Shown here: piece after piece, positions 19,421 to 31,310 of the stretch
Layout of the letters: every line of letters starts with the position of its first letter
Numbering within the stretch: position 1 is the stretch's first letter
From: Campylobacteraceae bacterium
GTDB lineage: Bacteria > Campylobacterota > Campylobacteria > Campylobacterales > Sulfurovaceae
NCBI GenBank assembly: GCA_027034975.1
Contig: JALVWQ010000062.1
Span: 1 to 64,000 of the forward strand
Length of the DNA: 64,000 bases
Direction: 5' to 3'
The notes under the pieces: model-generated
Seen by the model: the letters and a program-made list of their open reading frames with translations, nothing else
What the model was told of the DNA's origin: nothing
The model's database searches: none
Program-made: the position numbers and the translations under genes

Positions 19421-20465
19421 TATACAAACTATCCCGCTCTACAGGTATAAAGCCGCTATCTTGGATAAGTCCTACAAACTCATCTAGAGCCATGCCATTA
19501 GCACTTGCGGCACCGGCTGCACTTTGGATCGACTCTTTTTGGATTGTGCCGTCTAAATCGTCACAGCCAAACTCTTGGGCTAGTAGAGCTAGATTGATTG
19601 TCGAGGTCGCCCAGTAGGCTTTGATATGTGGTATATTATCTAAGAAAATTCGAGCAATTGCATAGGTTTTAAGTATCTCTTTTGCAGTTAGAAAATTTTC
19701 TACTTTGAGGTAGTTATTCTCTCGCTGGTAAACGAGCGGAATAAAGGTATTAAAGCCATCTGTTTCATCTTGTAACTCTCGGAGTCTTGCCATATGGTCG
19801 ATTCTATCTTCCCTACTCTCTATATGCCCAAAGAGCATTGTTGCATTCGATTTTCTACCTCGGCTATGCCAAATTTTGTGGATCTCTAGCCACTGCTTAG
19901 AACTTACTTTTCCTTTGCATATCTTATCTCTAACATCTTCGGCAAAAATCTCTGCTCCTCCTCCAGGCATAGAGTCTACACCATGTGCTATCATTAGCTC
20001 TATAATCTCTTCGTAACTTTTGTTATACTCAGTTGCTAAAAAGTGTATCTCTGCCGCAGTTAATGCTTTTACATGAATCTCTGGCAGGGCTTTTTTAACC
20101 TCGCTAAAACTCTGTAGATACCAATCTAAGCCTACTTCTGGGTTGTGAGCAGAGACAATATGCACCTCTTTGGCACCCTTCTCCCAAGCACCCTTAGCGA
20201 TTGCGACGATCTCCTCTACACTCATAGTATAGGGGTTTGGGTTCTTCCTGGTTGCAGAGTAGGCACAAAACTTACATGTATCTTTACATATATTGGTTGG
20301 ATTAATATGCCGATTGATATTAAAGTAACTCTTTTTACCAAACTTCTCCTCTCGGATAGTGCTTGCTAACTCCCCTAACTCTATTAGCTCTAAATTGTAG
20401 AGTCTAAGAGCCTCCTCTTTCGTAACTCTCTCGCGATTTTCTATTTTTTTTATAATATCTTGCAT
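19401..20465 (-). CDS. mqnE: Aminofutalosine synthase (radical SAM, futalosine menaquinone pathway)
   Basis: NPTNICKDTCKFCAYSA CxxxCxxC, SMPGGGAEIFAEDVRDKICKGKVSSKQWLEIHK. Confidence 0.9.
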   Translation of the reverse strand: MQDIIKKIENRERVTKEEALRLYNLELIELGELASTIREEKFGKKSYFNINRHINPTNICKDTCKFCAYSATRKNPNPYTMSVEEIVAIAKGAWEKGAKEVHIVSAHNPEVGLDWYLQSFSEVKKALPEIHVKALTAAEIHFLATEYNKSYEEIIELMIAHGVDSMPGGGAEIFAEDVRDKICKGKVSSKQWLEIHKIWHSRGRKSNATMLFGHIESREDRIDHMARLRELQDETDGFNTFIPLVYQRENNYLKVENFLTAKEILKTYAIARIFLDNIPHIKAYWATSTINLALLAQEFGCDDLDGTIQKESIQSAAGAASANGMALDEFVGLIQDSGFIPVERDSLYNELKVY

Positions 20466-20520
20466 AACTTCCCAACCTAAAGATTTTGTGCTATTATATC
20501 ACTAAAAACTAGGATTTACT

Positions 20521-22977
20521 TTGAAAGAGTTAAAACTAAAAATCGAAGAGTTACTAGAGAATAATGCACCAGACTTTGAGATTGCAAAACTTATCAGAGA
20601 GGATCTAAAAGAGTACTATGCAACACTCCCAGAAATCTTTAAACAAAGTAGCGGCAAAGATTTTTTAGTCAAGTATACAAGAAAGATCGATAATATCATT
20701 AAACTTATCTACAAAGTAGCTACACGATCTATGTTTGAAGAGTTCTTTCCTACAAAGAATGCAGTTCCATTAACAATTGCAGCACTTGGGAGTTACGGTA
20801 GGGAGCAGCTGAGCCCAAAATCTGATATAGATATTCTCTTTGTCTATAAAGAGCTGCCTGCCTATAACACAAAAACACTTATAGAGAAGATGTTCTATCT
20901 GCTCATAGATACAGGCTTAAAGTTAGGACACAGGGTTCACGAAATTGGCGAGCTAGAAGAGGTTGCAAAAAGTGACATCACCATTAAAACTGCTCTGCTA
21001 GAGTCAAGATTTGTAGATGGTTCCAAATATCTTTGGTTCGATGTCGAAAATGCCTTGCAACACATACGCTATAGTGACCAAAAGGAGTTTATTTTAGCTA
21101 AAATTAAAGAGAGACGAAAGAATAGAGCAAAATACCCCCTTATGATGGAGCCAAATTTAAAAGAGGGAGTTGGTGGTTTTCGAGACGCAAACTTAGTCTA
21201 CTGGATTGGAAAGCTACTCTATAATGTACCAGCGATCAAAGATCTCCCAAGCAATATTGTAGATGAGAAGGATTACAAAAAGTTTAGAATAGCTTTAGAG
21301 TTTCTCTTTAAAGTCAGATCTGCTTTGCATTTAGTTGTAGAAAAAAAGACAGACCAGTTAAGATTAGAGTATATTCCTGAAGTTGCTGCTATGCTAGGAT
21401 ACAAGATGACTCCCAACTCCCATTTAGTTTTTGCTAAAAGAGTTAATAAATCTTTAAGAGTTATATGGCTCTACTCTCGTATATGGATGGATGCCCTTGC
21501 AAGCGATATTGTTCCTATCTACAAAGATTACCTAAAGCCAAAGAGGAGTTTTAAAGACTCAAAAGAGGCTCTTCAGTTTTTAATAGAGCATGGAAATAGA
21601 AAATTCTTCTCGCATCCTAAACTAAATCTAGAGCTCCTCCACACCAAGAGAGAGAAAGACTCAAATGAGTTAAACAACATTATAGTCGATATTTTCAAAG
21701 CAAAATATACAAGTGCAATACTAACGGCCCTTTCAGAGGTAAATAGGCTTGGAATATATATATATCCAATTAAAAAAGTAGAGGCGTGGCCACAGTTTGA
21801 TGGCTACCATAAGTTCCCAGTAGACACACACTTAATTAAGTGCGTTGAGGCACTAGAGGATATTAAAAACCCACTCATTAAAGAGCTCTATAATGCATTA
21901 CCAGAGAGCAAAAGACTCATTTTAAAACTTGCTACTTTTCTGCACGATGCAGGAAAAGGAAGAGCAACAGACCACCACCAAGTTGGTGCAACACTCTTTA
22001 AGCTATACACTAAAAAGCTCGGCTTAAAGAGTAGAGATATCGAACTTGGCTCTAAGCTTATTCTCTACCACAATATGCTCAGTCAAACTGCACAAAAAGA
22101 GGATATCTACAACCCAAATGTTGTCTCTAAATTTACTGCTATTTTCCCTAGCAAATTAGAACTAGATATGATTCTTATCTTAACCTACGCAGATACAAAT
22201 GGTGTTGGCAGTAACATATATAACGAATTTACCGCTAGACTCTTTAAGACACTCTATAACCATGCATTAGAGTATTTAAAACATGAAGAGTTTTTAGATG
22301 AGCTTACAAAAAGAGTAAGAAGGGTAGAGGCTCTCAAACGCTCTGAACAGTTTAAATCTCTACCAAAAAAATTACAAAATAAGATTTTAAGTATAGAGTC
22401 GAATCTCCCATTTATACGATACACCACCGCAAGAATTATTGAAATTGCAAAAAGAGCTGCCCAGATAGAAGAGTATGAGTTTGAAATTACAAATAATAAA
22501 TTTTTAACTATCGAAATTATCAAAAACAGACCTATTGACTTGGGCTACCTACTCTCGAAACTCTCAAATATCAACCTCGTCAATATGGATATTGTGAAGC
22601 TATTTGATAATAAAAAGTACTTTAAAATAGACTTTAGCCAAAAGGTGAGCGAAGATAATATAAAAGAGATTAACCATATAATACACAACTCTTTCTTAGA
22701 GCAAAAAAGAGTAACCTTGCCAAAACCAGATATTAAAAAAGAGGAGATTACAATAGAGTGCGAACATAGTACAAACTATGCACTTATGCGTTTAGAGACA
22801 AAAGACCAAAAGGGGCTTCTTGCATACCTAATGAATATATTTGAAAGGATAGGAGTCGATATCGTATCTTCTAAGATCTTTACGCATAAAAAGAGGGTAA
22901 ACGACCTTTTCTTAATAGAGAAAAATGGAAATTTCTGCGATAATAAAGAGTTTATAGTCGAGCAGTTAGTGAGATGA
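20521..22977 (+). CDS. glnD: [Protein-PII] uridylyltransferase/nucleotidyltransferase (GlnD-like) with HD domain
   Basis: GSYGREQLSPKSDIDILFVY; HDAGKGRATDHHQVGA; C-terminal ACT-like segment; TTG start. Confidence 0.85.
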   Translation: MKELKLKIEELLENNAPDFEIAKLIREDLKEYYATLPEIFKQSSGKDFLVKYTRKIDNIIKLIYKVATRSMFEEFFPTKNAVPLTIAALGSYGREQLSPKSDIDILFVYKELPAYNTKTLIEKMFYLLIDTGLKLGHRVHEIGELEEVAKSDITIKTALLESRFVDGSKYLWFDVENALQHIRYSDQKEFILAKIKERRKNRAKYPLMMEPNLKEGVGGFRDANLVYWIGKLLYNVPAIKDLPSNIVDEKDYKKFRIALEFLFKVRSALHLVVEKKTDQLRLEYIPEVAAMLGYKMTPNSHLVFAKRVNKSLRVIWLYSRIWMDALASDIVPIYKDYLKPKRSFKDSKEALQFLIEHGNRKFFSHPKLNLELLHTKREKDSNELNNIIVDIFKAKYTSAILTALSEVNRLGIYIYPIKKVEAWPQFDGYHKFPVDTHLIKCVEALEDIKNPLIKELYNALPESKRLILKLATFLHDAGKGRATDHHQVGATLFKLYTKKLGLKSRDIELGSKLILYHNMLSQTAQKEDIYNPNVVSKFTAIFPSKLELDMILILTYADTNGVGSNIYNEFTARLFKTLYNHALEYLKHEEFLDELTKRVRRVEALKRSEQFKSLPKKLQNKILSIESNLPFIRYTTARIIEIAKRAAQIEEYEFEITNNKFLTIEIIKNRPIDLGYLLSKLSNINLVNMDIVKLFDNKKYFKIDFSQKVSEDNIKEINHIIHNSFLEQKRVTLPKPDIKKEEITIECEHSTNYALMRLETKDQKGLLAYLMNIFERIGVDIVSSKIFTHKKRVNDLFLIEKNGNFCDNKEFIVEQLVR

Positions 22978-23223
22978 TACAATCTCAACAAGCTCTTCTA
23001 GCAACTCTTTTGCCTCATCCTCTTCCATCTCACCAGCTTCAATTTCGATAAGAATCTCTCTGCACTCTCTATGCATCTCTTGAAGCTCCTCTAACTCCTC
23101 TTTTTCACTTAAAGAGACAGTTTTTTCCTTCTCAATTGTTTGAAAAATAGAGTCAATAACGCTCTCTAAATCTGGAATAATCTCGTTCTCTAAAAGTGCT
23201 TTTAGCTTTGTTATGCTACTCAT
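22966..23223 (-). CDS. Small conserved-looking acidic protein of unknown function
   Basis: MSSITKLKALLENEIIPDLESVID..., strongly acidic; convergent 12-nt overlap with glnD. Confidence 0.6.
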   Translation of the reverse strand: MSSITKLKALLENEIIPDLESVIDSIFQTIEKEKTVSLSEKEELEELQEMHRECREILIEIEAGEMEEDEAKELLEELVEIVSSH

Positions 23224-23352
23224 TGTTATCCTTAAATAGGGATTTTGGTAAAATTGGAAAGATTGTATCATAATAAAATGTCAAAAATAGGGGATTTTTT
23301 CTATTTTAGACACTACCCTTTAAAAGGGTAGAAAAGTAGGGAGTAGAAAAAT

Positions 23353-24468
23353 CTATTTTACTGAACAAGCAGAAACACCAGGAGGTGTTGTAGGCTGGAT
23401 TGCTGCATTATCTGCCCCACCCTCTTCGTTCACTTTTTCCATAAAGCTCCAGATTTTACTAGCTGCTTCTTGGAAGCGTTTTGCAGTTTCGCTATCTGGC
23501 ATATTATAAGTTACAGGTTTTCCTGTATCGCCACCTTTTCTTACATCTGGCTCTATTGGGATTCTAGCAATTAGCTCTGTATTAAACTCATCTGCTACCT
23601 TTTGGCTTGTACCCATACCAAAAATATCATACTCTTTGCCATCACTCGGGCAGATAAATCCACTCATATTCTCAACAATTCCAGCTGTTGGGATATGCAG
23701 TTTCTTAAACATGTCAAGGCTTCTTCTGCTATCATCAAGGCTTACCTCTTGTGGTGTCGTTACAGTAACACCAGCGGTAACTGGTACAGATTGAGCTAGA
23801 GTTAACTGAGCATCACCTGTTCCTGGAGGCATATCGATAACTAATACATCTAAATCGCTCCACATAATATCGCGTAAGAACTGCTCGATTGCCTTCATAA
23901 CCATAGAGCCACGCCAAATTACAGATTGTCCCTCTTCCATAAGGCTACCCATAGACATAACCTCAACACCCATGGCTTTAATTGGAAGTACTTTATTGCC
24001 AACAACTTCTGGTTTTTGCCCCTCTATTCCCATCATTCTAGGGATATTTGGCCCATAGATATCGGCATCAAGCAGTCCAACTTTTTTGCCCTGCATTGCA
24101 AGAGCTACTGCTAAGTTTACAGATGTTGTCGATTTACCAACACCACCTTTACCTGAGCTAATCATTAAAAAGTTTTTCACCTGCGGTGCAATATTTTTAC
24201 CTGTCATAGAATTACTTCGCTCAACCGGAGCTTTTGGTGCATTTATATCGATATAGATATCTTTAAAACCTAGCTTTTTAAGCTCTGTCTCTGCATCTTG
24301 GATAATCTGCTTTTTAACTTCCTCGGCACTAGAAGTAATATCTACTACAACTCTTACTTTATCACCATCTACTACTACATCTTTTACAAAACCAAAATCG
24401 ACAATCGATTTTGTAAACCCTGGATAGATAACATTTTTCAGTGCATCTAATACTTGTTCTTTATTCAA
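23353..24468 (-). CDS. mrp: Mrp/NBP35 family Fe-S cluster carrier ATPase
   Basis: GKGGVGKSTTSVNLAVALA; DUF59-like N-terminus; MPPGTGDAQLTLAQ. Confidence 0.94.
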   Translation of the reverse strand: MNKEQVLDALKNVIYPGFTKSIVDFGFVKDVVVDGDKVRVVVDITSSAEEVKKQIIQDAETELKKLGFKDIYIDINAPKAPVERSNSMTGKNIAPQVKNFLMISSGKGGVGKSTTSVNLAVALAMQGKKVGLLDADIYGPNIPRMMGIEGQKPEVVGNKVLPIKAMGVEVMSMGSLMEEGQSVIWRGSMVMKAIEQFLRDIMWSDLDVLVIDMPPGTGDAQLTLAQSVPVTAGVTVTTPQEVSLDDSRRSLDMFKKLHIPTAGIVENMSGFICPSDGKEYDIFGMGTSQKVADEFNTELIARIPIEPDVRKGGDTGKPVTYNMPDSETAKRFQEAASKIWSFMEKVNEEGGADNAAIQPTTPPGVSACSVK

Positions 24469-24484
24469 TTTAACTCTCCTTCAT

Positions 24485-26017
<1,533 letters not shown>

Positions 26018-26053
26018 CTAAAATTACACAGTTATTTTAAATAAAGGGGAGAA

Positions 26054-27175
26054 GTGAAGAGTATCTCTTTAATTCTTTTAGCAGCAGGTGATTCTACTCG
26101 TTTTGGACTCCCTGTTAAGAAGCAGTGGCTCTACCAGTACGATAAGCCTTTATGGCTCTATGTATTAGAGAGACTGCAAAACAGCTACAGTTTCGAGAGT
26201 ATCGTTGTTGTTGCCAATAGGCAAGAGATTCCGCTTATGGAGCAAATGAGTGGTGTTACTTTTGTACAAGGTGGAAGTACACGGCAAGAGTCACTTCGTA
26301 ACGCTATACAAAAAGTAGAGAGTGGCTTTGTACTCGTAAACGATACTGCTCGCGCCTGTGTTCCCCCAGAGCTAATAGATGCACTTATTCAAAAAGCCAA
26401 ACCAAGCTGTTGTGTCGTACCAGCACTTAAGATGAGTGACACTTGCTACTACGACGGTAAGCCGATCGATCGCGAAAAACTCTTACGCATACAGACACCA
26501 CAACTAAGCTGCACCGCAACACTCAAAGAGCTTTTGGAGTCACAAGATACATTTACAGATGAAAGCAGTGCCTTCTTTGCAGCAAATAAAGAGGTACTCT
26601 TTATAGAAGGAAGCAGCGATGCACAAAAGCTTACTTATAGAGATGATCTCAAATCGCTCCCTTGTCTTCAAGCACCAATCAACCAAAGCAGAAATGGTTT
26701 TGGTGTCGATGTTCACAGCTTCGAAGAGGGTAAAGATATGGTATTGGCAGGAGTCTCCATAGAGTCACCTGTTGGCTTTAAAGCTCATAGCGATGGCGAT
26801 GTCGCTATCCATGCACTTATCGATGCACTCTTAGGTGCAAGCTCACTTGGGGATATTGGAGAGCTCTTTCCAGATAACGACCCAGCATTTAAAGATGCTG
26901 ATAGCAAAGAGCTGCTTCGTAATGTTGTGGCACTTGTACAGAGTGTTGGATACTCCATAGAGCATTGCGACCTTACAATCCTTGCTGAGATACCTAAGAT
27001 AACACCATACAAAGAGCAGATGCGAAAGGGCTTAGCAAAGCTCCTTGGCATTTGCTCTTCAAAAGTCAATATCAAAGCAACAACAGCAGAGAAAATGGGC
27101 TTTATTGGAAGAAAAGAGGGAGTTGCAGTCTATGCAACTGCTACACTAAATTACTACAGATGGGACAGAATATGA
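26054..27175 (+). CDS. ispDF: Bifunctional IspD/IspF (MEP pathway)
   Basis: N-terminal ISLILLAAGDSTRFGLPVKKQW (IspD); C-terminal RNGFGVDVHSFEEGKDMVLAGV...HSDGDVAIHALIDALLGA (IspF); GTG start. Confidence 0.95.
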   Translation: MKSISLILLAAGDSTRFGLPVKKQWLYQYDKPLWLYVLERLQNSYSFESIVVVANRQEIPLMEQMSGVTFVQGGSTRQESLRNAIQKVESGFVLVNDTARACVPPELIDALIQKAKPSCCVVPALKMSDTCYYDGKPIDREKLLRIQTPQLSCTATLKELLESQDTFTDESSAFFAANKEVLFIEGSSDAQKLTYRDDLKSLPCLQAPINQSRNGFGVDVHSFEEGKDMVLAGVSIESPVGFKAHSDGDVAIHALIDALLGASSLGDIGELFPDNDPAFKDADSKELLRNVVALVQSVGYSIEHCDLTILAEIPKITPYKEQMRKGLAKLLGICSSKVNIKATTAEKMGFIGRKEGVAVYATATLNYYRWDRI

Positions 27176-28056
27176 AAATTGTTATTATAGAAAACGAACT
27201 CTACTTGGCACAAAGTATTGCCTCTAAACTTGGTCAGAAAAATTTTGAGACAGAGATCTTTAGTTCAATAACTGACGCAATGGATGCAAAAGGAGATATC
27301 TATCTCCTCTCTACTACAATACCAGGGCAGAATCCAGTCAAGTTTATTGAGAAGTTTAAAGATAAAATTATTATTCTTATTGTCAACTATATTAATAATG
27401 ATACCGTTGTAAAACCTCTTGAAATGGGAGCACAAGACTATATTGTAAAACCATTTAAAATAGAAGAGTTGATCCGAAAAATAGAGCACTACTACGAATA
27501 TAAAAAACTACAACAGAAAAATGACTTCTATACTACCCTTTTAGAGAGTATCTTTAAAGAGGTAGATATTACAGTTGATGTAGAACAGTTAGATCTTCCA
27601 CTGACTCTCTATACAAACTATCAAAAAGTAGCAGATAAAGTTGCTCTTCTCTTTGCTCAAAAACACAATACATTCCTCTACTTTATTGATCTCCAAGAGG
27701 AGAATTGGCAAAAAGAGGTTGAAGCACTTGCACATAACCAGATTGGATACATCACACGCGTTGATAAACTCAAAAAAGATGAGCGAGAGAAACTCTTTGA
27801 GATGCTTAAAGAGAAGCGATTTATTCTAACATCTCTCGATAGCTCAATAGAGACGCCATATGAGAATATTACACTCAATAGCAACAATAAACTCTACGAT
27901 CATAACAATATTTTAACTATAAATGAGTATGTACAGTATATAATTAAGAAGTTCCAGTACCAATATCCAGATACTGAGCTAAGTAAAAAGTTAGGAATCT
28001 CTCGTAAAAGTCTATGGGAGAAGAGGAGAAAATTTGAGTTATTCAAGAAAAAATGA
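27172..28056 (+). CDS. Atypical orphan response regulator (HP1021/Cj1608-like)
   Basis: Receiver fold with Ser at the phospho-acceptor position (GDIYLLSTTIPG), C-terminal Fis-like HTH SKKLGISRKSLWEKRRKF; overlaps ispDF by 4 nt. Confidence 0.82.
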   Translation: MKIVIIENELYLAQSIASKLGQKNFETEIFSSITDAMDAKGDIYLLSTTIPGQNPVKFIEKFKDKIIILIVNYINNDTVVKPLEMGAQDYIVKPFKIEELIRKIEHYYEYKKLQQKNDFYTTLLESIFKEVDITVDVEQLDLPLTLYTNYQKVADKVALLFAQKHNTFLYFIDLQEENWQKEVEALAHNQIGYITRVDKLKKDEREKLFEMLKEKRFILTSLDSSIETPYENITLNSNNKLYDHNNILTINEYVQYIIKKFQYQYPDTELSKKLGISRKSLWEKRRKFELFKKK

Positions 28057-29224
28057 TGCCCTCTTTATAGATACCGAAGCACTCTCGAGCTTAGCCCTCG
28101 TTCAAGAGGGTCTACTTGCACCCGTTACAGGACTCATGGGTAAAGAGGAAGCCCAAGATGTTGATACTACAAGAAAATATAAAAATATTCCTATGCCCTA
28201 CTCCTTTATACTTGCTCCAAAAGGAAAACGAAATCAAAATGTACTTAAAAATGCAAAAAAGGGTGACCGATTACGCTTAGTAACACAAGGGAAAGATGTA
28301 GGCTATATTGAGGTAGATGATATCTTTAAGATAGACCCTCTTAAGAGAACTTTCCAAATATATGGGACAACCGATACAAGTTTTCCAGCGGTCAATCGAG
28401 CTCTTAAAAGACTTGGTGAGTGGGCTGTAAGTGGTAAGTATGAAGTTGAGTATCCATCGATAAGAGAGAATATTAAAAAAGTTCAAGATGCTATTAAAGA
28501 GAGTGGTGCAAAAAGAGTTGCTGGTATGATGCTTGGTGCCAATCCATTTAACAGAGCTCATGAGAGAATTATCCGCCAGGTACTCGATAGCTGCGAGCTC
28601 TTAGTAATCTTCCTGATGAAGCCTTTTACAAACGAAGGAATCGACTACAATATCCGTAAAGAGTCACTCTCTATCTTTATCGATAACTTTTTACCAAAAA
28701 ACCGTATTGTTGTTGTCCCTTTTGAGAATAGCTATATCTTCTCTGGATACAACGAACTTATCCTAGATGCAATCTTAGCAAAAAATTATGGCTGTACAGA
28801 GCTTGTTGTTGGCCGAAACCACCGTGCTCTTGGTGCAATCTATAGCGAAAATGAGATGAATACAATCTTTGATAATTTTAAAGATATTGATATACAAATA
28901 TCATTAGTGAACGAAATAGTCTACTGCGATATGTGTAGAACACTTGTAAATCAATCAACCTGCCCTCACGGACAGCACCACCATATCCACTACCACCATA
29001 AGCCACTTATGAAGCTTATACAAAATGGAATTATTCCACCAACAATACTTGTTCGAAAGGAGATCTCTTCGCATATTCTTGCTTCTCTCTTTCCAAATAG
29101 ATTCTCGAATCTCCAAGAGACATACGATATGCTCATCCCTAGCGGAGGGTTGCTTGAAGAGAAGAGCGAAAAAGATTTCTATATAAAACTCATAGAGCTC
29201 TACCAGACAAGTGGTTTAACATAA
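28034..29224 (+). CDS. ATP-sulfurylase-fold protein, catalytically divergent
   Basis: MLGANPFNRAHE and VVGRNHRALG correspond to QTRNPLHRAHE and VGRDHAGPG of sulfate adenylyltransferases; Cys/His insert CDMCRTLVNQSTCPHGQHHHIHYHH. Confidence 0.8.
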   Translation: MSYSRKNDALFIDTEALSSLALVQEGLLAPVTGLMGKEEAQDVDTTRKYKNIPMPYSFILAPKGKRNQNVLKNAKKGDRLRLVTQGKDVGYIEVDDIFKIDPLKRTFQIYGTTDTSFPAVNRALKRLGEWAVSGKYEVEYPSIRENIKKVQDAIKESGAKRVAGMMLGANPFNRAHERIIRQVLDSCELLVIFLMKPFTNEGIDYNIRKESLSIFIDNFLPKNRIVVVPFENSYIFSGYNELILDAILAKNYGCTELVVGRNHRALGAIYSENEMNTIFDNFKDIDIQISLVNEIVYCDMCRTLVNQSTCPHGQHHHIHYHHKPLMKLIQNGIIPPTILVRKEISSHILASLFPNRFSNLQETYDMLIPSGGLLEEKSEKDFYIKLIELYQTSGLT

Positions 29225-29232
29225 GGAAAATA

Positions 29233-29742
29233 ATGAATCTACAAAAACTCTTTTTAACTTTTTTTGGTAGCGGCTTAAGCCCTGTTGCTCCTGGAACTGT
29301 AGGTACAGCTGCGGCTATACCTTTTGGTTTAGCTATTATGTATTATTTTGGAGTAAACTCTCTAACAACTGTTGTTATCGTTTTTAGTATCATTGCAATC
29401 TTTGAGATCAATAAATACGAAAAACAAGGGGGAGTACACGACGATAAATCTATTGTAATCGACGAAGCAGTAGGGGTTTGGCTTACTATGGCAATAACTT
29501 ATGGTGGGTTAAGCCTCTGGCAAGATCCATACAATCAATATCTAGCACTACTCTTAAGCTTCCTAACTTTCAGACTCTTCGATATCTGGAAGCCCTCTAC
29601 AATAGGCTATATAGATCGTAAAGTAAAAGGAGGTGCCGGTGTAGTACTCGACGACCTCCTAGCAGGCTTTGCAGCAGGAGTACTAAATCTCCTTATCTTT
29701 CGAGCTCTAGCCTACTTTAATATTAGTAGTGTCAACCTCTAA
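29233..29742 (+). CDS. pgpA: Phosphatidylglycerophosphatase A
   Basis: GSGLSPVAPGTVGTAAAIP; DDKSIVIDEAVGVW; FRLFDIWKPSTI. Confidence 0.92.
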   Translation: MNLQKLFLTFFGSGLSPVAPGTVGTAAAIPFGLAIMYYFGVNSLTTVVIVFSIIAIFEINKYEKQGGVHDDKSIVIDEAVGVWLTMAITYGGLSLWQDPYNQYLALLLSFLTFRLFDIWKPSTIGYIDRKVKGGAGVVLDDLLAGFAAGVLNLLIFRALAYFNISSVNL

Positions 29743-29772
29743 AAACAGAGGAAGCTACTGAGCTGCCTCTTT

Positions 29773-29988
29773 CTATTTTCTATACTTTAAAATCAATGCG
29801 AGAGCCTCATCTTTTAATCGTAACTTCTCTTTCTTTATTGTCTCTAACTCAAAATCATTCAAGTGCAATCTACCCTCATCAGCATCTTTCGCCTTTTGAT
29901 CAAGCTCATTATGCTTCTCAAAAATCTTCGCAAAATGTGCGTTTTGCATCTTTAGCTCTCTAATCTCATCTCTATATTCATGTAGCAT
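29773..29988 (-). CDS. DUF465/YdcH-like small protein
   Basis: 71 aa: MLHEYRDEIRELKMQNAHFAKIFEKHNELDQKAKDADEG...KKEKLRLKDEALALILKYRK. Confidence 0.8.
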   Translation of the reverse strand: MLHEYRDEIRELKMQNAHFAKIFEKHNELDQKAKDADEGRLHLNDFELETIKKEKLRLKDEALALILKYRK

Positions 29989-30070
29989 ATATGCTCCTTT
30001 AATTAGTATAGTTTTATTATACCACTTTTAAGAAGCTTTATATGCTCTTGCACCAAATTAACTCAAAAAA

Positions 30071-31261
30071 TTATGTTCTATACTCGGCATTTATCTTTAC
30101 ATACTCATAACTCAAATCGCACCCATAGGCAGTATATGAACCCTCTCCCATTCCTAGTTCGCAACGGATCTTAAAGCTCTCTTGCTTCATTATCTTATAG
30201 GCTCGCTCTTCTGTTTTTTTATCGAGTTGGGGCTTTTGGCTACTGTAGATTAAGAGGTTATCATAATAGATTTTTAAAGTCTCCTCAGAACACTCTATTC
30301 CACTTGCTCCAATTGTCGAAGCAATTCGTCCCCAATTAGGATCCTCCCCAAAAAGAGCTGTCTTTACAAGCAAAGAGTTGCTCAAATTAACTGCGGCAAT
30401 CTTTGCTTCGTTATCATCTTTTGCACCCACAACCTCAAAGGCAACAACCTTATTGCTCCCCTCGCCATCTTTTAAAATCATCATTGCAAGCTCAAATGTT
30501 ATTCGATCAAGTGCTACTTTAAAAGCCTCTTTATCATAAACACCACTTGCTCCATTTGCCATTAAGTAGACTGTATCATTTGTAGAGGTATCGCCATCAA
30601 CACTAATCTTATTAAAAGAGCTATCTGTAGCCCCTTGTAGTAACTCTTGCATCTCCTCTTTTGGAACTGCAGCATCTGTTGTAATAAAACAGAGCATTGT
30701 TGCCATGGCTGGATTAATCATCCCAGCACCCTTAGCAATAGCTGCAATTGTAAACGAAGAGCCACCTTCAAGCGTCACTTGAAAACAGAGCTCTTTTTTA
30801 AACTGATCAGTTGTCATTATAGAGGTAGCTGCTGCATCAGAATTTTTCGCATTAAAATCGAGCTTCTCAATACCTGCAAAAATCTTCTCTTTTGGAAGAC
30901 GATACCCAATAACACCCGTAGAGCTCATAACAGGATTAACAAGCTCCAACTCTTTTGGGAGAGCATCTAAAATCTCTTCGATATCTTCAATACCCTTTTT
31001 GCCAGTCATTGCATTTGCATTCTTTGCATTCATTAAAATAAAGTTTCCTTCAAAAACCTTACCATAACGCAACGCATGCTGAATTGGAGCTGCTGCAAAA
31101 CGATTTGTCGTATAGACAGCTGCTATATTGCTGATCTTTTCACTACGGATAAAAGCTAAATCCCCCTGCTCGCTATTTGGGCGAAGCCCACAATTAACGC
31201 CATCACAAAAGAAACCGCTTACATTCTCTATTCCATTTTTTAATGATAATATCTCAAACAT
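30071..31261 (-). CDS. argJ: Bifunctional glutamate N-acetyltransferase/N-acetylglutamate synthase
   Basis: ATSIMTTDQFKK cleavage-site region, NPAMATMLCFITTDA, GEDPNWGRI. Confidence 0.94.
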   Translation of the reverse strand: MFEILSLKNGIENVSGFFCDGVNCGLRPNSEQGDLAFIRSEKISNIAAVYTTNRFAAAPIQHALRYGKVFEGNFILMNAKNANAMTGKKGIEDIEEILDALPKELELVNPVMSSTGVIGYRLPKEKIFAGIEKLDFNAKNSDAAATSIMTTDQFKKELCFQVTLEGGSSFTIAAIAKGAGMINPAMATMLCFITTDAAVPKEEMQELLQGATDSSFNKISVDGDTSTNDTVYLMANGASGVYDKEAFKVALDRITFELAMMILKDGEGSNKVVAFEVVGAKDDNEAKIAAVNLSNSLLVKTALFGEDPNWGRIASTIGASGIECSEETLKIYYDNLLIYSSQKPQLDKKTEERAYKIMKQESFKIRCELGMGEGSYTAYGCDLSYEYVKINAEYRT

Positions 31262-31310
31262 AGTAACCTCGATAATAAATTTAGAAAGTTCTCTATTGAT
31301 AAATTTTTAT

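Noticed and set aside
23313-23331. CTACCCTT-TAA-AAGGGTAG hairpin downstream of mrp as a novel element
   Set aside because: Most simply a terminator for mrp; no further copies or structure seen.
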